Below are positions 1 to 11,900 of a DNA stretch of 64,000 bases, in pieces (the first letter of the stretch is position 1; the number at the start of each line of letters is the position of its first letter). A program made the position numbers and the translations under genes. The DNA is taken from NCBI GenBank assembly GCA_029168955.1, contig JAPDOI010001490.1, forward strand, positions 109,931 to 173,930, written 5' to 3'. This stretch comes from Aplectana chamaeleonis. Lineage: Eukaryota; Nematoda; Chromadorea; Rhabditida; Cosmocercidae. Under the pieces are notes generated by a model. It had not been told where the DNA came from, made no database searches, and saw only the letters and a program-made list of their open reading frames with translations.

Positions 1-536
1 TGATCCGTTCGCCCCTTCCTCATCCTCACCCCTTGAAGGGCATTTCATTATATTCTGATGATTTCGAGGTTTTCTCAGCCCTCAGTTCGGAAATCTCGGA
101 TCATAGTGCCCCCTTCTAAGTTTCATATAGAGGACTGGGAATTAAATTGTTGCTCAAAGGTCACCTGTGAGAAAATTGAAATCGAACCAACCGTATTTGA
201 TATTCAACGTGGTTTCATCGTTTGTTGGCATCAGCTTCAGCGTTGAAAGCAACATTGGTTGTTTGTAGAGCGTTAAGCGAATTTCTGTGGATTTCGAGAT
301 CTTGAACGAGATTGGCTGAAAAGGAGAATTACAGAGCCAACTGCTTAAAAAATATTGAGTGAGTGGTTCACGTGCGATATTCTTGATGTGCCAAAGCGCG
401 ACGAGGCGAACAAAAACGGGGAGGAGCGGAGGTGCGCTATGGGACGGCGCCAACGCTGGTTGCTCTCTCTCTGCGACTAATAGAAAAAAATGTTAAGTGC
501 GTAAGCGCGGCACGTTTGCCCATTGGTATACCTCTC

Positions 537-554
537 TGTCGCTGCAGCGACAGG
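537..554. repeat. 18-bp perfect palindrome
   Basis: ctgtcgctgcagcgacag reads the same on both strands. It lies in a GC-rich segment (520-760) of the same character as the Harbinger-like MITEs elsewhere in the window (cgccg/gtcgc-rich). Confidence 0.7.
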
Positions 555-1796
555 TTTGGACAACTATCACTCATCGTGTCGGGACCAGCACCGGCGCTAT
601 GGCAGGGTCGGCCGCGGGATCAGTTTGCGTGCGACCGTCGCCGAAACAGGTCGCTGAGGGGTGTTATAGTTTTCAGTGACGTAACCCTGGTATACTCCGT
701 CGCCGCATCGAAAGTCCGCCGCTGTGCTGCGCACAGCGACGGGCTGTCGCTGGCTCCCCTGGACTCCACAGATTCATCTATTTCACACTGTTTCATATGA
801 TTTTGGGCATATCATGGACAATATAGAGACATCAAAAGACATTATAGTTTTGTACGTTTCGGTTTAGCTGTTTAATTGCAGTTTTTTTTCAATTGAGTGT
901 TTATGTGTTGTCATTATATCATTCGATTAATTACAAATTGTCCTTTTTATTTATACTTTTTTTTCTGGGCTGTCGAATGCATGGATCATATCCCAAGACC
1001 ACGTGTTTTGCCTCTTCTATGACAACTAGATTTTCCGCTTCCCCAACTACCAACTAAAACCAGGGATAAATAAAACGACTAGAACGATGATCATATTGAG
1101 ACAGAAAGTGAAAACATTTGGAAATATCACGGAATCCCACATAGGCTGTGATGACATGGCCATAATCGATTTTTTTGTTTGCTGTGCAGATGCGCGTGTG
1201 CGGAAATATCAGTACGCAAAAGCGCGTGGAATTCAATGCGGCAACGACGACCCCGTCGCCGTGTCCGTCGCCGGCGACCGATTGTCGCTGAAGTATACCA
1301 ATGGCCTTTCGCCCGTGCCAGAGGAACTGAGGCGTGCAGTCAGCTAGCCTTACTGCTGGCCAATAGCGGCCCTTCTTTCCATCCAGCCCTTTTTCCCGCC
1401 CCTTTCAAGCTTTTGCACCTTAGGACTATCAATATTTCCGGACCGAATTCCGGTCTGCAGTGAAGAACAGCCGCCGATGCGGCATGTAGCTCAAGGATAA
1501 TCGTACCAAGACCACGAGGATCCCGACACGACTGCCCGTTGTCCCAACACGAGCTGCGAGCTGCGAGTTTCCGCAATTGCGGATCAACATTTCGTTCCTA
1601 TGGGGACAGTAATACCAACCAGCAAATGAACATTACTGCACTCACCTTAGATAAGTGCTCATCCGGTGTAGCGAGAAGAAGGAAATCGTTGAACAGAATG
1701 CCTACAAGAAGTCGTCCACTACGCTGTTTATACAACACACCAGAGTGCAAAAACGACCTTGGACCCTAAAAGTAGCTAAAATTGAATCAATGGATT

Positions 1797-1957
1797 TACC
1801 CTCTATTCTGGAGGAAAATTTACTCGTGTCCATCGCGGGCCTGTGCGCGCGTACATATACTACGTCTCCCCCTTCACTACGCTCTCTAACGGTATCTCCT
1901 TTGCTCCGCACACGCATGAGAGGGAACAGAGTAAATTTCGCTACAAAATAGAGGGTA
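1797..1957. mobile_element. Short TIR element (MITE)
   Basis: Ends taccctctattctg and caaaatagagggta are inverted copies. The similarity runs about 27 bases inward on each side, including an aaatttactc motif. Related sequence, with the same aaatttac and gctgcgtttccttctccc motifs, occurs at 13005-13117 and 24940-25040. Confidence 0.65.
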
Positions 1958-2308
1958 TGTACACAACTCTTTCAGGCTAAACAGGTGTTCAATAACAAAA
2001 AAAATCACAATTTTCAAAGTATGGACAGACTTCAGTTTACAATCTTGGAAATGGAAAGACGCAGTAGATAGAGGAAATCTTACGACATCAAACGATAAAT
2101 CACATTTGGCTAGAAAACTAATGCCGAGAATTCAAAACTACACAGAGACCAACGGAAGGATTTCTTGAATACTAAGTTGAATCTGAGTAAAAATAATATT
2201 TCACTGAATTTTGGAATCGCAGAGTACAAAAATCAGATCAAGGTTGAACTCTTGTTTTGGAAATCAAGAAAAACAAAGTCGAATGCAATCTGAAAAAAAA
2301 ACCCTCAC

Positions 2309-5300
2309 TAAGAGTCTCGTACTGGAGATGAAGTCAAGTCGAAGAGCTGGTGGACATTTCACATGCGACTGAGCCCAGCACAAGAGAAATGTGTTCTCCT
2401 CCTCCGTAACAGCACGATTGACTTCAGAGACGAGAGCGCGCAGAAGTTGCAGTGCCATATCCAGGTCCTGGAAAATTGCCGTTTGTAAATAAGCGGGCTG
2501 AAGACGTTAAAATCATGCAAACCTGGTGTAAATCGCCCTGCGGGTTGCTCTCCTTGAGGATTTTCTCAATCAGCAGCGGATACCTGAATGGGAAAAATAT
2601 GTAACAGCTTACGGACAATGTCGACTGCTGCGAACTGAGCAGCCGACAACAGGTCGATAGGAGAAAAACCTGATAAAACACTAAGGCGAACAAATCTTTA
2701 GTAAAACGACCATGTGACGCGAAACAACCACGAGTGGGGAAAGCCGCGAAAATGATGCGGATTCACCGGGAAGCTACCGAGAAGTGGCTGTCACGAATTT
2801 ACCGAGGAAAAGCCGCGAAAACGACGCGAATATACCGCGAAAAAAGTCTCTGCCGAAATCCACAGCGAAAATGCCTTTAATTTCTTTGCCATCATTGCAG
2901 TAGGGGTACCTCAGAGCAGCAGCGTACACAGCGCCCGACAACGCATCGGACCACAGGGCCATGGATTGGTATGTATTGATTGCTCAAATCAGAGTATGCA
3001 GTATACATATACTCGTTTTCGATGTTCATGTTCGTTTTTTTTTCATTTTTCTGACTTCTCGATTTTCAAAGGAGTTCTAAACTAGATTTTTTCGACTTTT
3101 TATTCCCCAAATAATTTCAAAGTCTGACTTCTTAGAAAACTCATTTTTCGACTGTGTCGACCTCGAACATATTCAGAAGCCGATCGCGGGTATTCGAGTC
3201 AGGAGCATGTGCGTAGCATCGATTGAGCCTCTGTCGAAACTAATCTTCGAGTCGAAAATCGAAAGTCTATGTTCGAAATTCGATTTTTTCATATACTCAG
3301 CATTCCATTTTTTTGACTTCTCAATTTTCGAAAATATTCGAAACTTCACATCTTCAATATTTCGATTACCGGATATCCTCGAAATTCCATTTTCTTGACT
3401 TTTCCATTCTCGAATGCGGTGATCCGGTGAACTATGTGTTTCAACGCAAGCAGCTTCAAACTCAACAACCAACCTACGATATTCTATAAAGAAACTGAGG
3501 AATCTAGATATTCTAAATTTTCGTATATGTTCGAAATTTATAGTTTTCGCCTTTCGATTTTTAAATGTGTTCGAGATTCCATTTTTCTGACTTTTCCATT
3601 TTTCACTACGTCCAATCCGAGAATATTCGCAAAGCCGAATCACGAACATTCACATAGGAGCAATGTATACTATGCAGTGACAAACACCGTGACAGATTCC
3701 TAACAGACTCCCGGCATTTCCATCTTTTTGCCTGGTCGAGGCACTGGGATCTCGGCAGAGTCTAGACAATGCCTTGATTCTACCGCGATTCTGCCGCTTC
3801 GCCTCCGGCCTAACACCGAGGTGGCAAATTCCCAATAGGTTCCTAGTAAAATACAGTCTATCCTTTTATGAGTAGTATCATCATGCTTGAAGACATCGTT
3901 CGCGCTGGAGATAAATTTTCATTTTTCAGGCTCAATTTCATGATTGAGCCGAATAGACCACACTGGTGAACTTCTGCGCGTCAAAAACGCTTGGGCAATG
4001 AGGTTAGAAGGATTCAAAGAATAAGATCCGCCACCGATTCTCACCAGTCATCTAGCACTTTTCCTAGAATGTTGGCGTGACCGTAAGACAACATGAAAAA
4101 TAGTTGCGGCACGAACTCCACATGCTGAAAAACTCCGAAAATGACAGTGACGAGGCCTCCGAAAGCAGAAAAACTTCAAGAAGGATTTTGGCGCGAAATT
4201 CAATTTCGTATTTACAATGCGTTCCGATTGACTTTTCTTTACAAATGAAAGTTTTTCACGGCCCATTTGACATTTTCGTTCACTGGAGGGGCCAAGCTAC
4301 ACAAAAACGTGAAAAAATAATAAACGGTTTTCTGCGCGTACGATGTCTTTAACTTCGAAAATTCAAGTGAGACAACAGAACAACTATAATTTCGCTCACT
4401 CCTTAGAGATCCAGAAAGACATCTGAAATGTATCACAGACATTTCGACAGTCCGGACATCCCATGATTTCCATTTTTTTTAATATTTTTTTTCATCGTTT
4501 TTTCATCGTATTTACAATCTTATTTTTTAAATTTTTTTAAAAAAATTTTTTCATCGTTTTTTCATCGTATTTACAATGCGTTTCGATTGACTTTTCTTTA
4601 CAAATGAAGGTTTTTCACGGCCCATTTGACATTTTCGTTCACTGGAGGGGCCAAGCTACACAAAAACGTGAAAAAAAATAAAAGGTTTTCTGCGCGTACG
4701 ATGTCTTTAACTTCGAAAATTCAAGTGAGACAACAGAAGAACTATAATTTCGCTCACTCCTTAGAGATCCAGAAAGACATCTGAAATGTATTACAGACAC
4801 TTCGACAGTCCGGACATCCCATGATTTTCATTTTTTTAAATATTTTTTTCATCGTTTTTTCATTTTATTTACAATCGTATTTTTGAAATATTTTTTTAAT
4901 ATTTTTTTTCATCGTATTTTTTGAATATTTTTTTCATCGTTTTTTCATCGTATTTACAATGCGTTCCGATTGACTTTTCTTTACAAATGAAGGTTTTTCA
5001 CGGCCCATTTGACATTTTCGTTCACTGGAGGGAGATCCAGAAAGACATCTGAAATGTATTACAGACACTTCGACAGTTCGGACATCCCATGATTTTCATT
5101 TTTTAAAATTTTTTTTTCATCGATACATGCAAAAATCACGCGAAAATCAGAAGCTGCCAGCCAAAGAAACATTTTTCCGAAAAGCAGTATTAAATTTCAA
5201 ATGTAGTGTGGGATACAAATGAAATGACGACATAAAATGTTTTCAAAAGAAAGTAAAACGACAATAAACATGAGGGACATGAGCACTAAAAGACGCAATA

Positions 5301-8300
5301 ACTATATCTACAAGGCCTCCCAAACTGCGCTAGAGGAGTGGGTATCACACATTTCTTAGAAGACTGTACGAATCCTGAACCTACTCTCTGAGTGGAAAAT
5401 TGCACACGCGTTCTTCTTCGCTTCAAAAAATGAATTTTGATCAGTACTTCCGTTTGTGAGATGGCCAAGTTAAGTAAAACCGGTTTAGAGGTGAATCAAC
5501 CATATATCAATCATTGTATGGTCCTTCCTCCCCCCCCCCGAAAAAGGTATTGACCAGTTTGCGCGAAACACGTTACTGTCTGCCTCTCTGCCAACGTCAC
5601 CCATCAGACATCACTCATAGCAAACTGCGTGCACATACGACTGGACAGAAAGTTACGTCCAGCAACAGCGCTTTCACATGGGGCTTAACAAAGCGCCCGC
5701 CAGGGAGAGGTACACTCCATACGCCTTGATGATGATGTGGCGACTCTGTGATAACCCTCACCAAAACTCAACGAGCAAAGCGCTTTCGGGTGAGGAAGAC
5801 TTCCCTGCCAATTTTTGGACAGACTCGAAAGAGTCGGCAATTCGTCAGTATCATCACTGCCTTGACCGGATGTTTGCCATATCCAAATGATCATGCGACT
5901 GGAAGCAGCATAAGCACTGGATTGAACGCTTCGCGATTTCGAACGTCCTTTCACACCTGGCTAACATAAAGAGACCAGACGAGAATGGGATTACTCCACG
6001 ACAAAACCTGCATTACTTGGGCGTAAACGAAATCAACATCCTTGGAAAGTGTTATCCAGCGAATGGATAAAACACTGTGTAACGTTGATCGAATTTCATG
6101 GTTCTTGAAAGGCGAAACGATGGGGTATCGTCAATACAAAAAGAGCTGAATTTTCCCGATACCGCTGCGAAACGCTGCAGAGGCTGCCGGTGGGTGACCG
6201 CAGATGGCTCCCATCTCACTCTAATTCTCCGCTGGTCTATCCCATCAGAAAGCATTCATAGCGTACCCCATGGTCGTAAGATGGGAAAGAAGTAAACGAC
6301 TAACACCAGAACCACACCATCCGCTAGATTTGTCGGCTCACCAGCGGCGGCATGCATGAATGCTGCGAAGAAGGTCAGGGAGCCGCTCCGTGTCCTATGA
6401 GCGCAGCGTCGAGCCACGGAACAGCCCGAAGTGCATGGCGTATATAAGTTTATCGAGGACGTAAATGTACTTTCCACTTCAAACTCTACGCGCGCACTTT
6501 CTGTCACCCCAGTCCCGTTTGCTTCCAATTATTGAGATGCAAGGAATGACAAAAAAGTGACAGAGAGCCACTGGGATGACATAAAAATGCTGCTTGGCGT
6601 GTAATTTGCTGTAGAAGGGCATTTACGTCCGCGGCACACCAATACGCGCCATGCACTTCGGGGCCGTCCCGTGGCTCGACGCTGCGCACACAGCACGCGA
6701 AGCGGCTCCCTGACCTTCTCCACAGGGAGAGACAGTTGCGTGAGTGTCGGTCACTTCCCTCAGCGCACGCTGAAATAGCAGCACCCCTCAGCTCCCGCAA
6801 ACGCATGGTGAGCGAGTACCGCGCCAGATGTGCCCAAATCGCGTCGGTTATATGGTGAACGCCTCGCCTCGCATCCGGCCTAGGGCTCAAAGGCATCTAT
6901 TCGAATCGTCAAGTAGTCGGAAAATCCAGGTAATCGAGTATTGTTTGAAATTCGACAATCGAAAATCCCGGATATCCGATTATTAAAGGCAGGGTTCTCG
7001 ATAAAATCGGTTGTTGTGCTATCACCGTGGATTGGTAGATCTGACCATCACAAAAAAAAACAAGTAAAAAATTGGAGAAATACGCTCACGAGAAAGTTAT
7101 GGCTTGGTGTCCTCCCGCCCCCAATTACTGAGATTTGGGCAAAAGCCTGTTTTGTCAGCTTTCATTTTGCTTCTAAAGTAATTTCTGAACATTTCTGGAG
7201 ACTACTGATTACTTGAACAGCAAAATAAATGTCGGATAAGTAAGCAATAATGAAATTCGCGTTTATTAGGGGGCCGGCCCACACCGGTAATTAGCTGTTA
7301 TACTTTGTTTTTGAGCGTTTTTCCCGCGAATTTCCGGGTTTTTTCACTTACTTTTACTTTTGTGATGGCCAAATCTGCATTCTTATGAAGAGAGCTCAAA
7401 AGTCTTTTTTATCGCGAACTCTGCCTTTAAAGAAATCCAGTATGGAAATTACAATTATTCGAATATATTCGAACTTCGAATATATTTAAATAATAGCTCA
7501 CCGTCGAATTCATTAATGGTAGCTAGCGGGGACGCCAGGTCTATGCTAAAAACTTATTAATATGCCAATCATTGCGAGTGTGCGTGAGTTGTGCTCGGCG
7601 CCTTAGGGGGTATTCATACTCCTCAGCACCAGCGCGCAACGCGTGGGTGCAGCGTTGGAGAAAGAATACTTTACACGAACTTGCGGCGACTATGAATATT
7701 CCAGCGGCGACGCTATGACGGAGCAATAAATTTCTCTCAAACTATGACGTACGAACAATTTCAATGGATCCATTCTCCACTATGCTAGTAATGCGTAGTA
7801 CCGCAATAAATTATGAAGTGGAATGAAATAGATGACAGAACAGTTATGGAAACGTTGAAAAAGCCGATACGAGCGTCGCCGCCAGGGCGGAAGGAGAATC
7901 ACGCGTGTGACGCGCGGTCGGGGCGTCAAGCCATTCATGCCCTAACGCAACGCCCACGCGTGATGCGTAGACGTTGAGTATGAATAGCGCCTTGGGCCGC
8001 GGTTGGTGGCAGCGGACAACTGCTAGTGTGCAAACGATACATAACGATTTCGCGTGCCGCCACTTATGATCCCTGCCTGAGCGGGATATTGAAAATACTG
8101 AGCGATTCAGAAGCTTTTCAACGCCATGTTTGAAAACTGGACCTTCCTTACAATAGTGTCACAGAACCCTGAAATCGGTAGGCTCTGAAGTTAGAATTCA
8201 TTCATTCATTCGAAGTTATTCGATTTTCAATATTCGTTCATTCGATTTCTGAAAACTGCATCAGAAATAGGAAATCGAATATATTCACTCATTCGTTCAT

Positions 8301-8914
8301 ACGGTCCGCTTAGTCGAAAAACACAACAATAGTCTTTACTGATTACAGCAAGCATAGGTAATTCTCACCGCGTAACGCGTCCAAGGGGCGTCAGAAGGAA
8401 CGTGCTTAGGCTCATTCCACGTGCAGCTACACTTGCCGCACATTTTGCGTAGACCTTCTGTGCGTCCGGGTGTGTGAGCAGTTGATTAAGCGTATCCAAA
8501 GCTATCTGTTGATGACTACAGAAAGCCACGAACACAGACAAAGAGTCGATTTCCGAGATGAAAACTTGGCCTGAAAACACATAGAGGTTGAAGACGCTGA
8601 CTTCGCACTGGTTGGATCGAGGTGCTTGTTTTGGAGTGTTGCCTAATCCCTTTTACTAACACTCACAGACAGTCAATTTGGTGAGAGAAGAGCCTCACTT
8701 CACTATCTAATATAAACTCTCGATGTGACCCACCAGGTGATGTGCACTTCTTCAGTCCCATGTAGATCCGTCTTGAGACTTCAATCAAGCGGTCCCAGTG
8801 TCGAAATATTGTCTCAACTTCTTTCTTGTACGGCAGAGTAATGAGATTGTCATGGAACAGTTTCTTCGCCAGCAGCAGGTCTCCGAGATATCGCTCTTCG
8901 GTGGACAACAGTTC
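2309..8914 (-). CDS. itsn-1: Intersectin exons 26-29: DH (RhoGEF) domain and start of the DH-PH joint
   Basis: Exons 8704-8914, 8369-8570, 2523-2583 and 2309-2467, residues 1197-1407. CR1: [22 protein letters not shown]2: VFVAFCSHQ, then [18 protein letters not shown]3: YPLLIEKIL, then the last helix with [12 protein letters not shown]. It ends in WAQSHVKC...[10 protein letters not shown], matching the DH-PH junction of vertebrate ITSN (EWIQAHVQC...LVFNSVTNCL). Intersectin DH activates Cdc42. The 8704 donor (GATA before GTGAAG) was picked because only it gives the phase needed by exon 27. PH and C2 are not in the window. Confidence 0.9.
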
Positions 8915-11900
8915 CTGCAAAGGAAACCATTTTTGAAAGTATAAACATAGGCATACCTAAGAATCTCACCTCAGCAAGTTTGTTGAAATGGTCGGAGTTC
9001 TCCTCCAGCACAGGCGGCAGGTCGTATAATTGGCTAGTTGAGGGTCCAGGCGGAAGGCAGTAGGAGGAATCAGTCACAGCTGATGGTTCCTCCTCAATCG
9101 GTGGAACTTCATAGAGTTCCGGTGGTACTTCGTACAGCGAAGGAGGCGGTGGTTGCGAGGGAACCGCAGGGGCATGAACATCGTGAGCAGCTGATCTGTC
9201 AATACGAATAGTGTAGTTGATGGGACTACCGCATCTGGATAGAAGTCTAACAAGCTCGCTTCTCCTTGGATTTCTAATATATTTTTTGGACAGCAGTCCC
9301 AGGTGCTCCGCATTCACCAACTATCGACCTAGCGCAGACTGATAGTGTTATTCCTCAAAAAGAACGAAAGTCGGATGGCGAGAACCGCATCCAAGCCACC
9401 GACTTCAACCTCTGGATTGGAAGCTTAAGGTTTTGTCCACTGTTCTACTTCAGCCTTCTTCGGTTTTTCCCATGGATGGCGGTACACATGGAACTCTATG
9501 CCTAATTTACCTAATTTTTTTTTATTTATTTGTTCAATGAAGGTTGAATATTATTCAGACTGCGTTATTACAAAGACAATGAAGCTTCCCCTTCCTGTGA
9601 TGAGTTGATGCTCATGATCCTAACTTTGGTTCTCGTCTGGTTCACCTCCAAGCGCGAGCAGTAAAAGAGTAAACTTGGCTGCTTCGAAACAGAGTATAGA
9701 TGTACGTAGCTTCCCTAATCGGTAGAATTTCACTTTTGATACCTACTCCTTTTTGAAAACTTGACACCTTCTGGAGGATGCTGCTCTTAATCTTCGTATC
9801 AAAACCAAATTCTGGTCCGCAGCCGAAGACAACCACCACTGTTGCAGCACACGGCTCGATGATCATCGAGCTGAGATGAAGTTGGGACCAGGGGCGTGCG
9901 AAAAATTTCAAAACCAAAAAACAAAAAAATTTTGGTTTCAGAACGGAAAAGTCCGAAAAAATCGAAAAAAACCAAGGGACGATTTTCATGCAAGAAATTT
10001 TTAGCATCGGTAGTCTGAAATGAAATGAGCCATGTGCACGGGACTCCGATGCTCAAATAAAATCCGAAAATTTATCAAGATGGGTTATTTCAGGAGGTGA
10101 ACACAGGTATGAGATCCATGCCCAACGTCTGGGAACAGTCCCGTGGCCAAAAAATATTATCAAAGTGCACCGGCAGATATTGACATGGTACAGTACTGCG
10201 ATTTTTTGAAGAAAAGGCAAACAGCGGCGTTTTCAGGACTTCCAGAGCGCCCGAAAAAATCCTCCTGCATGTGATTAGAGATTTTGAGCTAAAGCATTGG
10301 ACTCGTTGAAAGCAATTCGAAAATGATTTGAAAATTAAAATTGAACCTCCTTGAAGCAAATTATAGCAATGCCGCATTTCGAGCGCGCAAAAAAAAGGCC
10401 ACAAGCCTCCATTCATGTAAAAAATGTTCTTCCTTTTTGTAGGTTTAATTGGCCGCTCAGATGCTTACCATGCTAGTAAGTGTGTTCCGCAAGCTCATGA
10501 AAAACTACTCTTGTACTTGTAAATGCCAACAAAAAGGTAAAAATTATCCTTCTGCTCGGTATGTCCATCTGGCATTGATGTTCTGAAGGTATCCCTCGTT
10601 CACGCTCCTGGACGATATGGAACGAGAACCAGCCTCATACAACAATGGAGCCGCAGTCGCTGTTTTCACTCGGTTTTTGAATGATAGCACCTCTATAATA
10701 ACACATGCAAACAAACTCGACATCGTATAGTTGCACAGCTTCAAAAATAAAAATGTCAAACGAACGAAAATTGAAAAATTTCCGTTCGAAAAAATTTTGA
10801 ACAGAAAAAAATAAAAAAAAATTGTTGGAAACAATTTCGAGCGAACGAAAAATGAAAAAAAAAACGTTCGAAGAAATTCCGAACGAACAAAAAATGAGAA
10901 AATATCGTTCGAAAGAATTTCGAATAAACGGATTCCGAAAAAATTTCGAAATTTCGGAGGTCGAACGAACGAAAATTGAAAAAATTCCGTTCGAAACAAT
11001 TTCGAACGAACGAAAATTGATAAAAAAATGGTTCGACGAATTTGCGAACGATTGAAAACGAACGAAAAAAATTTCAAAAAATCTTTCGAAAGTTTTTCGA
11101 AAATTTCGTTTGTGTACAACTATACTACATAATATCGTTCTCCGAGCCCCATTCCGGTTCGCAATTGCGGACAACGGCTGTTGCATCATGCGACACGCGA
11201 TAACCGTGCTGGGAGAAGGGTGAATCGTGCTGAGACCAAGCGGTCCCAGCACGAATAACACGTGTCGCATGATGCAATAGCCGTAGTCCGAAAACGCGGA
11301 CAGGAATTTGGCCCAGAGAACGAGAGTAGACATGCGTCCCCTACTAACAATACCGTGTGGTTCAAAGGAGGCACGAAGGGTTTTCAAATCGACGATAACA
11401 GCAATGGCAGCATAATGTAACGACGTACTCCTCGAGGACACGTCCATTTCTGCTGCCTTGAAGAGCACATGCTGCCCTAGTTCTGCGCTCGTCGCCCCAA
11501 AAGCTGCTCTTCGTTTTTGGCTACATCAAACGATTCAGATCATAAGTTTTTGATGGCGATTGTCTTTGAGGTGCATTAAAACGTACCTTCACATGTAAGG
11601 AGTATAGCCTTATTTTCTCTTCTTCATCAACTTACTTTGTACTGACCTTATAGCAAAGGAATTCGTTTGAGTGGTGATGTAATGTGTCCAAACCGCAACA
11701 AGAGCGGGGAAAACGGGAAGGAGCGACAACGGTTGTGAGCATTTGCGGACCGGAATTTGATTCTGACAAGAACGGTAATGCATGCACACACAAACACATA
11801 AGGACATAACTGCTTCACAGCATATGGTTAGAGGGGTTGCAGTAAATTTCCCAAAATTTCGCACAAAACTCATAGAATGTAGCGCCATTTTAAACAGGGT

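Larger units (their letters stand above)
1..2308. other. Intron after the DH exons (3' part of intersectin gene), repeat-bearing, no exon seen
   Basis: I searched the minus strand for a PH-domain exon and found none. The stretch holds MITE fragments (370-760, 1430-1570), a TIR element at 1797-1957, and at 2030-2240 a copy related to the right arm of the 54.5-55.6 kb foldback (tcacatttggct then aactaatgc). Confidence 0.6.
2584..8368. other. 5.8-kb intron between intersectin exons 27 and 28
   Basis: No coding exon recognised. Contents: a SINE-like piece (2720-2975 and 3660-3840), degenerate repeats (3029-3610), a 359-bp tandem repeat (4214-5110), a foldback (6358-6725), two TIR elements (6984-7432, 7604-7993) and ATTC-rich sequence (8195-8300). 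Nothing distinctive was seen in 5110-6350. Confidence 0.6.

Noticed and set aside
1..2308. Possible PH-domain exon of intersectin
   Set aside because: I read the minus strand for a continuation of the DH-PH junction with phase-0 entry and found no matching frame with splice sites.
3173..3649. 158-codon minus-strand open frame
   Set aside because: Composed of the degenerate TTCGA/cattttt repeats; the translation is repetitive ([11 protein letters not shown]) and is an artefact.
10544..11468. Long minus-strand frames of 191 and 277 codons rich in Phe/Arg/Ser
   Set aside because: They read through the 42-base TTCGAACGAA array and a palindromic MITE; period-driven open frames, not genes.
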